Source: Eopsaltria australis
Lineage: Eukaryota; Chordata; Aves; Passeriformes; Petroicidae
Assembly (NCBI GenBank): GCA_034509425.1
Contig: JAVTVJ010000117.1
Span: 186,001-250,000 of the forward strand
Direction of reading: 5' to 3'
Length of the DNA: 64,000 bases
Of this stretch, positions 1-10,740 are shown piece after piece. Position 1 is the first letter of the stretch, and the number at the start of each line of letters is the position of its first letter. The notes under the pieces were generated by a model. The model was not told the origin of the DNA and ran no database searches. It saw only the letters and a program-made list of their open reading frames with translations. The position numbers were made by a program, and so were the translations under genes.

Positions 1-1127
1 TAAGTCTGCCTGAAGTTTCATATGTGACCTTTAAGTAACATATACATGCAGTTTGTACAAATCTGTTTTGCAGCTTGACTGTTAAAACTTGCCTTCTTCT
101 TAGAAAGAAAGTAGGAATATTGGTCTCTTCTTGGCTTGTAGTGTTGTTACCTGTGTCTCCTTATTAGAGACATGTACAGAACACAAATTTTGGTGTGGTT
201 GCAGCTTTACAGGAGGAATGTTTATGACAAATGTCCTGTGCCACTGTTTGTTGGTAGTGTACATATAGTGCAAACCAGCAAGAGCTCCCAACTTCAGCTT
301 TCTGCAACGAGCAATTTTCTGCCATTTAGTTTTTAGAGTCTCTTATTTTGAAGAACATAGGAGAGCTGTTCTTAGTGGGGAGAGGTTCTGTGAGAGAGAA
401 CTGCTGTCCACAGCGAGGTTACTAGTAAGAAAGTATTCATAAGGTTACCTCTGTATTTTAAGGATTAGCCTTTTGTGTTCATAAAGCTGAGTTCCAATCT
501 CAAAGAGGATTTTTGTTAATAATGCCCTTTTTTTTTTCCAAATTGAGTCCTGCTCCTGTTGTTATGGGCCTGTAAATCCTCTCATGCTTCTCAAAAATAG
601 AGTGCTTGCTGGTGATAATTGAGCTGCATGAAGATTGACAAAAATTGATGTGAATTATATTGTCAAGCTGAAGTCCTTCATCCCTGATACTCTTACACCT
701 GGAATTTCTAATCTTCAGGGCCTGGATGCAGCTCAAACTAAACAGTGGGAGTTTGTGTTTTCTTGGCATGAAACAGAAGATGCAATGTCAACAGAGCATT
801 CATTTAGCAGTCTATTCCTCCAGGATGGTGTCATGTACTGAAAATGCATAACCTAAGAAAAAAGTGATTGTGGCACACCTGAAACCTCAGGGGATTTCTA
901 AATGTGTAGGGCAGCATGGGTAGCATGGCAGGGGTGTGGGATGGGGGGGGAAGATTAACAAAACTGCAGAGCCAAACAACAAAAGCAGCAGAAAATGAAT
1001 TTAAACCCCCTCCAAAAAGAGCATGTTATCCACATCCTGGTAATGATGCTAGTGCTGCAAGGAAGGCTCTTCTCTACCTCTGAGTGGTGGGAGATGGGGC
1101 TTCCAGCATAAGTCTACAATACCCAGC
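1..1127. other. Unique noncoding DNA, no gene seen
   Basis: All six frames are broken by stops; the longest open stretches are under 100 codons and resemble no known protein. A short T run lies near 527-538 and a G-rich patch (GGGGGGGG) near 943-950. I see no recognisable repeat family before the LTR that begins at 1128. This could be intron or intergenic DNA; the sequence does not say which. Confidence 0.6.
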
Positions 1128-1699
1128 TGTATTGGGTCTGACTGGGGTAAAGCTCACAGGCCTTACACTGCTGTACTTTGCTTTGGTAGCTGGTGTTGAT
1201 AACAGAGCAGTGTTTTGGCTACTGCCAAGCTGTGCTGTCCCTGTGACATTCCTTCCCCCACTGAAGGGGATGGGGGGGCAAGATCCTGGGAGGGGACACC
1301 AGCAGGCCAGCTGAGCCCAGTCAGCCAAAGGGATATTCCATACCATATGACATCAGCTCAGATATAGAAGGGAAGGAAGAGAGGAGGAGGGGGAGGCATT
1401 CGGGACTTGTCCATGTTTGCCTCCTCGAGCAACCATCACGTGTGCTGGAGCCCTGCTTCCCAGAAAGTGTCTGGACATCGCTGCTGATGGGAAGTAGAGA
1501 TTGATTGTTTTCTCTTCTTGCTCTTGCGCGCGCAACTCTCAGCTTGCTTGTTCTATTTTTTTCCTCCACTGTAATAAAACTGCCTTTACTCACCCTGATA
1601 GTCTTTTTCAATATTATCCTCTCCCCTCTCCCAGTGGGAGGGGGAGTGATAGAGTGACTGAATGGGCACCTGGCCCCTGGCTGGGGTCAACCCACGACA
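1128..1699 (+). mobile_element. ERVL-type solo LTR, complete, with 5-bp target duplication
   Basis: A 572-bp element begins TGTATTGG and ends CCACGACA, the TG...CA ends of a retroviral LTR. The flanks carry a perfect 5-bp duplication, CCAGC at 1123-1127 and again at 1700-1704; five bases is the size expected for ERVL. Internal landmarks match the avian ERVL LTR as I know it: the GGATATTCCATACCATATGA motif near 1331, GGAGCCCTGCTTCCC near 1447, GATGGGAAGTAGAGA near 1486, a poly(A)-type signal AATAAAA near 1572, and a GC-rich GGGAGTGATAGAG segment near 1640. No internal retroviral genes flank it, so it is a solo LTR left by recombination. Open frames across it are chance. Confidence 0.9.
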
Positions 1700-4600
1700 C
1701 CAGCACAGCACCAGACAGACACCCTGATTTTTTTCTACAAAGCCCGTTTCTGATCTCATTGGATGCTCACAGAGGGAATGGCTCTGCAGCTTCCAGAGCT
1801 CCTGCTGCTATTTCTGCCCCATGTTCTGTTGTGCTACACAAATGTAACAGGATATTCACTTACTCCAGCTGACACTGAATGGAATATCCCAACTTCCTAT
1901 ATCAAACCATTATGGACCATCCACAAACCAGTCTAAGAGAAGAAAGTTCAGCCTTTACCAGTATAACTTTGGTTCTGGTTCTCACATATCCCAGGAGCTC
2001 ACTGAAGTTAAGGAATTTATCCTGCAGGTTGTGAGAGTTTAACTCCATTTCACTAGTGAGAAAATGAGGCAAGTAAGGTTTCAGGGTAAATGCTAATGCT
2101 TTTGTCTATTTTGGAAGTAACATTTCTCAAAAAAGTCCTCCTATTATTTTCCTCTGCTGGATAATCTGTCATAATTATTCTGACTGACATGGCTGAAATG
2201 TGAACATTAGTGTCCTTAATTCCAGTCTGTAGACTGATTTATGCCAGAGTATATAGAATACCTGCCTGAGACCACTGGCTTTGATAACAGTTCTCTAGGG
2301 TACCTGTGTTCTGCTGGAACTGAAGCAAGGTGCCAGGAATGTATTTCATAGCATCTAAAATGGCACTGAATGCTCATAATTTGGCAAACAGGTTCTATCC
2401 GTGGTACCCTAATTGAGAAACACCCCCTGAGGAAGAAGAGGAGGAAAATTATACTTAAGCTAAGCAACAAAATTTATCAATAAAACTTTGGGATGGGTTT
2501 TCTCACAAGACACTGCCATGGAAAGAAAAGCAGTCTCACTTTTGAAGGTAATGCTTCAAATGCTATGGTGGTTTGTGCTTTTTACAGTGAAATCTTGTTT
2601 GAAAAATACACAAGGGCTTTAATGAAAAGACATACTTTTGTGCTTCTCCTCTGCAAATAAGCAGTCAGGCCATTGGCCAAAAAAAAGCTGTTTTCTTCTG
2701 CACCCAGAAGGGTCCCCTGCAGCCTGTGAACAGGCCTGGGTCTCTCTGCTAATCCATTTTAAATTTTATTGATTCTTCCTTAGGTTTGAATGGGGACCAG
2801 AAATTTACTCTTTCTAGTGACTTTTCTTGAATTACATTGTGTTTTATACCTCTGGGGCTTAAGAATTACTTCATTTACCAATATCAGGTAATTGCTACTG
2901 CAGCAATTTGGTGCCATAGAAATGAGCAGCTGGAAGGTATTGATGTCTTGATAAAAGGTTGTTATTTGTGTTAATTTTCCCTGCCTCATTTTCATTTTTG
3001 GCCAGCCAAACTCGGTATCATTTGCCATTGTTAATGACTATGTTACCTGAAGCTGTTACAAAAGTCCATGCCAAGTTCATCCCAATGAATTGAGGAGTAA
3101 TGTAGTTTTAATTTTAACTCCAATTATATCCAGCAAGATTAATTGTTGGGGGCAAATCCTTGTGTGGGGCCAAAAGGGAGTTATAAATCATTCAGTTAGA
3201 TTACCAGATAATTTTCAAGCTCCTATGGGTTTCAGAAAATGGACAAGAATAGCTTAAACCTGTCTCTTTCACAAAGAACTAGTAGCTTTTGATAAATTAG
3301 AATCTGTCTTTTCCCTCTCTCCAGTGATCTCTCTGGATGTGGGTGAAATGTCCACTAGTGCTAATTTAATTGCAAGTGGAACCCTCTGCTGCCTGCAAGT
3401 AATTCACATTTTTCAGGAGCAGATAATGGCAATAGCAAAAGTGTCTCCTTGCTATCAGGTCATTTTATTTTTAAGTCAATGACAATGGAACTATTATGTA
3501 CCAGCTGATGAGAGCTTAATTTGTTTAAGTATAGAAGAGGATTTATTAGCAGTAATATGTTAGTATTACTGTGGCCCTCTACTCGTGGCTCTTACATATG
3601 CATTAGACAATTTCACCTAATCTAAGAAAATGTAAACTAATCTAGCTAGATGCATAAGTATGGACCTCATTTTCCTTTCATGGAGACAAGTGTTAATTAG
3701 AAGACACTTACCAGACCTAAAGCAGAGTAACTTAGCAGAGAATCAAATCTCATATCTTTTGTGTAATCTGAATATTTCATTATATGATCATGATTCTAAG
3801 CACAATTCAGGTCATGAAATATGACTAATTGCATCCATGAAAGTGAACTCTCCCCCTTTAGCAAGGCATGCATCTGTGTCAGCTGCTAAACAGCGGCACT
3901 GCAGAGCATCTGCGACTCAGCCCCTCTCTATTACTGCACAAATGACTCATTTTCCCTCACTTCAATAGATATGAACTAGAAAGAAACCAGAAAAACCTCA
4001 AAAAGTCAGGATGGGGCTGTGGTCAGTCCCTTCCAGTTACTCTGGGACACTTCTCCCTGTCCCTCTGTCCCAGGGTGGGCACTTCCCTGGGCTGCAGCTC
4101 TCCAGGGAGATCATGCTCCAGTTGGGACTTGCTGTGTCCAGCATTTGGAGCAGGGTGGATACTCTTGCAGTGCTGAAAAACTGCTGTCTCTTCTTGTTCT
4201 TGCAAGCGGTATTTTGAAAATTTGGCTTGTTATTTTTATCCCTGTCTGCAATTTTCTGTCTGGGACTAGAGTTCCTCTAACCTTCCTTGAGGTCTTTGGT
4301 TTGTTTTTCCTTTTTTTTTTTTTTTTTTTAATTTATTTGAAAGGATGAAGGATAAGTGGGAAAATGGATATCTGTGAGCACAGAAAGCTCTGACAAGCTT
4401 TTCCACTGGTTGGATCATCAGAATCTCAGATTTGGGCAGGTGAACAGTTCTAAATGCCATAGAGGTAATGAAAAAGTTACCAGCTACTCCAGAAGGGAGT
4501 GGATTCATGCAATTTGAAGATTTATGTCTCCTGGATCTTGTTCAGTCCCACTAGTTTGAAATTTCATGGACTTTTCTAGGCAGAAGCCAAATTTGACATA

Positions 4601-6123
4601 ATTTTGTGAAACTCATTGTCTATTTTGATTTCATTCCTCTGTTAAGAAATTCTGAGCAGTTATAACAATGATTAAAGTGTATATATATGCATTTATATAG
4701 CCATAATAAACTACTTTTTTGCAACTGTACATAAACATACACTTTTCCTTATGAACATTTTATCCTATGCTTTTCACCTCAGAATGAAGATTTGTTTCAA
4801 GTGTTAAAAGCCAGCTTCTGTTGAACTGTTTTTGTTGAAAATGAACCCTAGAGAGACTACTTAGAAATTCCTGTGGCTGTTTTGTCTCTCAACAACAGAT
4901 GACTGCTGCAGAATTGGAGGCCACTTTGTGCTATAATTTGCTGTACACCAAAGGTGCTGAATTTACACTTATTTTTGCAAAAATGAGATCAGAATTTTTA
5001 TCCAAATCCTCTTGTCAACCACTATTTTAGCCTTTTCAAAGATGCTTTTGAAGTTACATTGTTGTGTCTATTCAGTAAATAAAAGAGAAGTTCTTTATTC
5101 TGTGTTGTCATTTCTGTCTTTCACACAAAAGTAATTTAAAAGAAAGGAATGAGGACAAGTAGTGTCTTACCAGGCTGCATTCTTAATCCTTTTTTGAGTT
5201 ATACAATGGATTTCAAAGAACAACATACTTATTCTGATGGAAAAAGGAGCAAAATTACTGAGTGATTTTTCTAGGTTTTCAAACTTTTGAATATTGGAAC
5301 ATTTATAAGATGCATAAAAATCAACGATTTCTCTAGAAGTTATCAATTTGAAAAGTAAATTGTATGATGCAGTGTAGTAAGGTTCTAGTTTTCAGTTTTA
5401 TCTAAAAGGTTTAAGGGAGAAGGCAAAACTATTAAATACAACATGGGTCTAATGATTTCTTTTTCAGAGGACAATTTGTGGGCCAGTTAAGCCAACAAGT
5501 GGATCTAAATGATTAGCTCTCTCTGCTCCAAGTCATCTTGATAATGATTTAAATCATCTTGATTTAAATGTGTTCTCAGTTATAGATGAGTATGGGTGAA
5601 TAACTGCATGAGAACCCCAATAAGATACTTTTTAGGTAAAGGCCAATATTCCATATTCATTTGAGAGCCAGCTTTTCTTGTTCTTTTTGCCTTTGTCAAT
5701 GATTTCCTTATTCTGTCATGTAATCTTTGAAGTATCCAATTTCTAGTAGGGAGAGTAAAATTTGTACCTTTTAGAGATAAAATTAACATCAAAATCTCTA
5801 TTCAAGAATAGTCAAATAGACTTTTTTGGAAGCTGGGCTTCATATTCACATTAAAGCCCTCTACTGAGAAGGTGTCTTTTGGCCTTAATCATTATTATTT
5901 ATTAAAGTCCTTAAATATTATGATTTTGGGAATGAATATGTGGATATGTGACTTCTACTTCCCCCCACAGTCACCAAGAGCAGGTGTTCCTTCTTTTTGA
6001 AAGGAACCAAATGGAAATAAAATTTAAAAGCTAATTGATCTTTTGTCTATAATGAGATGCTACAGCCCAGTTCAAAGCAACTCCAAAGGCAGCAAAGACA
6101 AGTTGTTTTGAGGATTTCAGAGC

Positions 6124-6172
6124 TTTTCTTTGTTGAGGAACAATAGAACAATTTTCTTTGTTGAGGAACAAT
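6124..6172. repeat. Local tandem duplication, 28-bp period
   Basis: The 21-bp string beginning TTTTCTTTGTTGAGG occurs at 6124-6144 and again, identical, at 6152-6172, with TAGAACAA following both copies at slightly different distance. This is a simple two-copy duplication, probably by replication slippage. Confidence 0.85.
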
Positions 6173-6626
6173 TGTTAGAACAATAATGTTTTGCATACTG
6201 CTCCCTTTTCTTATAGCAGACTGGCCAAAGAAAAATAATAGTTCTGATACAACAAAGAATGGTACAGCTCCCTGAGTGATGGTGACAGCTGATAGCTCTT
6301 GGGACAAGCCAAGAACGTGATCCCCAAATCCAAGTTCAGTTTCCTTCTCTTTTATTATGTTGATACTCCAGGCTAGACCATAATTTCTCAAACTTCTTTT
6401 TTTATTTCCTTTTCTTCCCAATTCTAACCCACACCTAGCCACCTAAAATACCAAATAAAGTCTATCTTAAGCTTAGTTACTTTAGTTATACAACTAAAAG
6501 TCTGTGGACCATTCTTTGCACCTTGTTTATTCACATTCAAAACATTTTTAGACATCAAATAAGAAAAAGGAATCTGAGTTGTTAGTACTCAATGTTGATT
6601 TTTTTTCTTTCTGTGTGCATATATAT

Positions 6627-6648
6627 GTTCACATATATATATGTGAAC
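6627..6648. repeat. Perfect 22-bp palindrome
   Basis: GTTCACATATA and its exact reverse complement meet without a spacer, giving a fully self-complementary 22-mer with an alternating AT core. It lies in a short AT dinucleotide patch (6619-6648). It could form a cruciform or hairpin or simply be a microsatellite derivative; no function can be assigned. Confidence 0.9.
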
Positions 6649-9291
6649 CACCCTTTGTTGTCAGGGCTCCATGAGCAACACAGTGACAAAACTGAAGTAG
6701 ATTGTAACCCTTGAGACCCCCTCTCATGAAAATTGCTCTGAATTGCTGCAATGAAATATGCTGCCTAAAGATGTGGATTTGTTTTTAAATGCTTATTCTA
6801 TTCTAAAGAGCACTGAAACAGGTAAAAATAAATCAGGTTAAGGATTTCATTCAGGTGCTTTGAATGTCTCAATGCAGATGACAGATGTATCACAGCTGAT
6901 GCAAAAGCTTGGTCTGAATTATTGAATTTTGATTTTGTGTGTTATGTATTGTGTCAGTTGGACAGTATTAGCTTTGTCTTAACTCCAACATTCATTTTTT
7001 GCCTTTTTTTTTCTTTCCTGGGCTGTTTCAGGGTCAGTCTTGGGTCAAGGTTGGTATTTTTTCCAAGAATGAGTTGCAAATAAGAGCAACTGGGAGACAT
7101 TTTATCGCTTTCTATTAGTGAAATGCAGTCTGTGAATCCCAGTGTGAAAAAGTGCATAGGGGCAGGATAAAAAATTCAGAGCTCCCTGTTTGGGAGAGCA
7201 TTCTTTGGATTGATTTATATATTCACAATCCTCTTTGGAGCTGGGTGAAGTGTGGCATGTGTCTAATAGAGGAAGATAGAATATGAAAGCTTTTTAAAGG
7301 GATTAAAATGATGCACTAAAATGCTAGGAGTTGCCACCAGCATAACTCATATTTGCAAGCATTCGAATTTCACACTGAAGTCCTTGTGGGTGAAGGGAGT
7401 CATCCCTGATCCTGCTCAGGAAGCTCTGATCCGTGTTTAGGACATCAGTGAGTCATGACAGGACAGAAATGGTTCCGAAGCAATATTGTGTGAGCCAATT
7501 GGAAAGTCTGGATTTCAAAAACACAGAGCCACTGGCCAATAAAAAGAGCATGTTTGTTTAAGTATTTCTGCTTCATTAGTTTCAACATGCTTTCGCTTCA
7601 AGTTCTATCAATGTCTGTAATCATTTGAACCTGGTGAGATTTACATCAAGATGAGAGTTAAATATTGGAAGGACCCATTATTTTCTTTTGAAAATATGCT
7701 GCTTAGATCTTTCTTCCTGCGAAACTTTAAATGCTTAAATAATGATGTTTACATAATTTTCTTTGGAAAAGAAACACACAAACAGAACAGATTTTTAATC
7801 ATCCTCCCCTTGCCCCCCCCTCCCCTCCCAATCCTGAATGAAATAATTCTGCTTTCTCATTAGTAAGATGATACTTTTAGGCTATCCTCTTACCAAGGCT
7901 TCTTAGTCTTCATTTATCCTCTTTCTGAATATTTAATCCTACATGTAAAATAACAACAAACTGTGAAATTAATGGGCATCATAGAATACCTGTGCTTTTC
8001 CAAAATCCATCTATTTTGCACGATAGAGTGTGTCATAGGTCCTATGATTTGAAGCAGGAGATTCAAATTGTTATGGCTCTGGTTTCAAGTTAATTTTTTT
8101 CAGTTCATTTCTATTCCACAAATCTCCTACTGGTTTAATTACTTGTTTTCCTTCTAAATTCCTTCTGGTTTATCCATAATCTTTTTTTTTCTTTTTCCCC
8201 TTTTTTTTCTTAGAAAGGAAAAGACAAAGTATAGAGGCAAGAGGATGCAGGATGCACTGTGAAGATTCCTCTTCAGTACAATTTAGATCTTTAGACAGCT
8301 TCTAGTTACCAGCAAGAGTAAAATGTGTTAATGATCATTCCATGCACAGACAGAGAAGTTTAAACTGATTAAAAAGAAACTAATAGAGCCTAGACCTAAG
8401 CAGAGCATTTGGATTTGATTCATTGGAAAGGGCAGGAAGAGTTCATTATCATATACGCATATATACCAAAAGCAAAATTGGGCAGGTTGTTTTGTGGGCA
8501 GTTTCTCTATGGAAGGTGGATGTTTGCTTGTCTCACCAAGTAGGAACAAAATTTTTTTTCTTTCTGATCTGTGCTGTTCTAATTTCACCATTCACCTAAG
8601 ATCAGTGGTGAAATTTGAGGTCTATCCGGTTCCTGAAGATTAATTAGAAAAAGGAGAAATTTCAGCCTTGAGGTTTGAGGATCTGTCCACTACTTCAAAA
8701 TAAGACACTTCCAGGCTCTGACTTAAAAATTAGCTGTACAATATTAGTCTGTGAGCTGTGGTTAATCGGCTTTTTAATTCCAATATGTGTTCACTGATGC
8801 AAGAAAAAAACCCAGAAAAAAGCACAGACTGCTCTGTGCTGTGGATGTGTGTGGCACAGAGAGAAATGCAAATAACAGAGTTGCCTAAGGAAGGAGTGAG
8901 CAATCAAGGTGTGATTCTCATGTAAAGAATCTTGGACTATATTTTTGGCGCTCAGCTGTAGAACCAGAAGGGCAGAGTCTTCCTTGAGACTTTCCCAGTG
9001 TCCTGCATGTTAGATATTCCAGCTGTCTTTAAAAGCCACTAAGTTTAGTCCAGTGGATTGATATTAGTAGTGTCCATGGTCTACTTTGAAAGTGAAGCTT
9101 AAGATGGAAGTCAGGCCAGTAAATCTCACCCTGAGTTCTATGCCATACTCACATTCAGATACAGTGAAAGCTAAAATCATAGAATGGACAATACAGATTT
9201 ATTCTTTTACTTCAGAAAGTGACTTTGAACTGTGGGTCCTTATAGGAGCTTTTACATTGAGAAAAACACAACCCAGCAGAATGTCTGAATT

Positions 9292-9790
9292 CCCTGGGGT
9301 CCCCAGCTCCTCTCCAGGGAGGACAGAAACCTGTTGGAGTGAATCCAGAAGAGGACCACGAAGAGGCTTGCGGGGTAGAGTGACTTCTCTATGAGAAAAG
9401 GCTGGGAGAATTGGGATTGTTCAGATAGAAAGAGAAGACTTTGGGGTAACCTAATCATGGCCTTTAAGTGGCTAAAGAGACCTACAAGAAAGATGGGGTA
9501 AGATTGCAAGGAAAAGAGAGAATGGCTTCAAAATGAAACAGTACAGGTTTAGTTAAGATATTAAGGTGAAATTCTTCACTGTGAGGGAAGTAAGGCACTG
9601 CAATAAGTTTCCCAGAGTAGATGTGAATCCCATCCCTGGAACTGTTCAATACCAGACAGGATGGGGCTCTGAGCAACTTGGTTTAGTGGAAAGTGTCCCT
9701 GTACACAGCAGGGGAGTTTCAACTAGATGATATTTAAGGTCCTTTCCAATCCAAGGAAACCATTGCCTAATTCTATTATTCTGATTCTAT
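9292..9790 (+). mobile_element. CR1 LINE, 3' end fragment
   Basis: A 5'-truncated CR1 retrotransposon copy in sense orientation. It contains the CR1 landmarks in order: CCCTGGGGTCCCCAGC near 9292, a CTGTTGGAGTGAATCCAGA match near 9331, GAAATTCTTCACTGTGAGGG near 9569, CATCCCTGGAA near 9632, and a GGTCCTTTCCAATCC match near 9739. It ends in degenerate ATTCTATT/ATTCTG/ATTCTAT octamers at 9770-9790, the CR1 3' terminus. Divergence is moderate, with several indels. It holds no intact reverse transcriptase and is non-functional. Confidence 0.93.
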
Positions 9791-10360
9791 ATGAGAATAA
9801 AAACTATTAGAGCCAAGAAATACTTTCATGAGAAATACATTGTATCTTTTGGGAAAAGCTTTCAGTATCTTAATTTATATTTTTCAATTCCTTAACAAAA
9901 ATACACAGACAAAATAAGACCAAATTATCCAAGCTATAATAAATATCCACATATTACTTGAAGACAAAAGGGAAAAGGGATTAAAAAGAAGAGAAAATTA
10001 CTGTGGTTTTTCCTCCAAACAAACAAACAAGCAATAAATAAATAAATAATATGCTTTAAACAACATTGGTTGATCTTGAAAACCAAAGCACTCAGATTTT
10101 AGGATAGCATACGGATTTGTAACCAGAAATTCACAGCAAGCACATGACCTTTGTATCTACCGTGTTTGATGCTTTTATCATCTTTAAACATAGTTCATTG
10201 AAGCAATACAACAGGAGATTTCTGTGAAAACTCTGAGAGGTTTTGTCAATGAACTTAAATAATACCTATGATCATTTGAATTTTAGCTCATGATTTTCAA
10301 ACTTAAATAACCTTATTCTAGGAAGTATTTTGTTTGCTTATTTTAGTCATAAAAATAAGC
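9791..10360. other. AT-rich noncoding interval with short microsatellite
   Basis: Unique AT-rich sequence between two CR1 copies. A short (AAAC)n/(AAAT)n microsatellite lies at about 10015-10050. Nothing else is recognised. Confidence 0.6.
10015..10050. repeat. (AAAC)n-(AAAT)n microsatellite
   Basis: About three and a half AAAC units pass directly into about four AAAT units. A-rich tetranucleotides of this kind are common in vertebrate genomes. Confidence 0.85.
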
Positions 10361-10740
10361 CTAGGAAGGAACTCAACACTTTGTCAAGTTCCTACTTATT
10401 CCCTGGGGCAGGATGAACAGTACGAGTGCTATTCCTGACAGATGTTGTCTAACTTGTTCTTTGAGATGTGTAAGGAGAACTCCACAATAACCTCAGGGAG
10501 TTTGTTTCAGCATTTTATACTTCCTCTTTGAAGCTTCCCCCATGTATATTCCTGAATCACTCTGTCTTCAATTTAACCTCAGGTTTTTTTTTCACCATAG
10601 GCACGTAAATGAGGATTTTTCTTCCTTCTGTAGCAGCAGACATTTTGAGAGTATTTACATAGTCTCTATCCAGTCTTCTTTCCCTTAAGTTGAACAGCTC
10701 CATCCATTTCAGTCTTTCCTGACTGGGAATGATTAATAGT
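10361..10740 (-). mobile_element. Old, diverged CR1 LINE fragment
   Basis: The plus strand reads as the complement of an ancient CR1 3' region: the order of CCTGACAGATGTTGTCTAAC (near 10434), a TTTGTTTCAGCATTTTATAC segment (near 10501), CTCTATCCAGTCTTCTTTCC (near 10664) and AGTCTTTCCTGACTGGGA (near 10710) follows the CR1 3' portion seen in old sauropsid copies. Divergence is much higher than in the CR1 at 9.3 kb, and the octamer end is not preserved. Assigned by motif order only, so the subfamily is open. Confidence 0.65.

Larger units (their letters stand above)
1700..9291. other. Long unique noncoding stretch
   Basis: About 7.6 kb without a recognisable gene or interspersed repeat. It holds a T run at about 4309-4330, a moderately GC-rich patch at 4010-4210 of unknown nature, a 28-bp-spaced duplication at 6124-6172, and a perfect 22-bp palindrome at 6627-6648. 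The 3350-3850 part is rich in TAAT/ATTA cores and could be a conserved noncoding element, which cannot be tested from one sequence. Open frames here are short, start and stop at random and match no family I recognise. Confidence 0.55.

Noticed and set aside
1074..1872. Frames of 60-123 codons on both strands
   Set aside because: They lie in or across the ERVL LTR, which encodes no protein.
4010..4210. GC-rich patch considered as an LTR or exon
   Set aside because: No termini, target duplication, poly(A) signal or recognisable peptide could be found.
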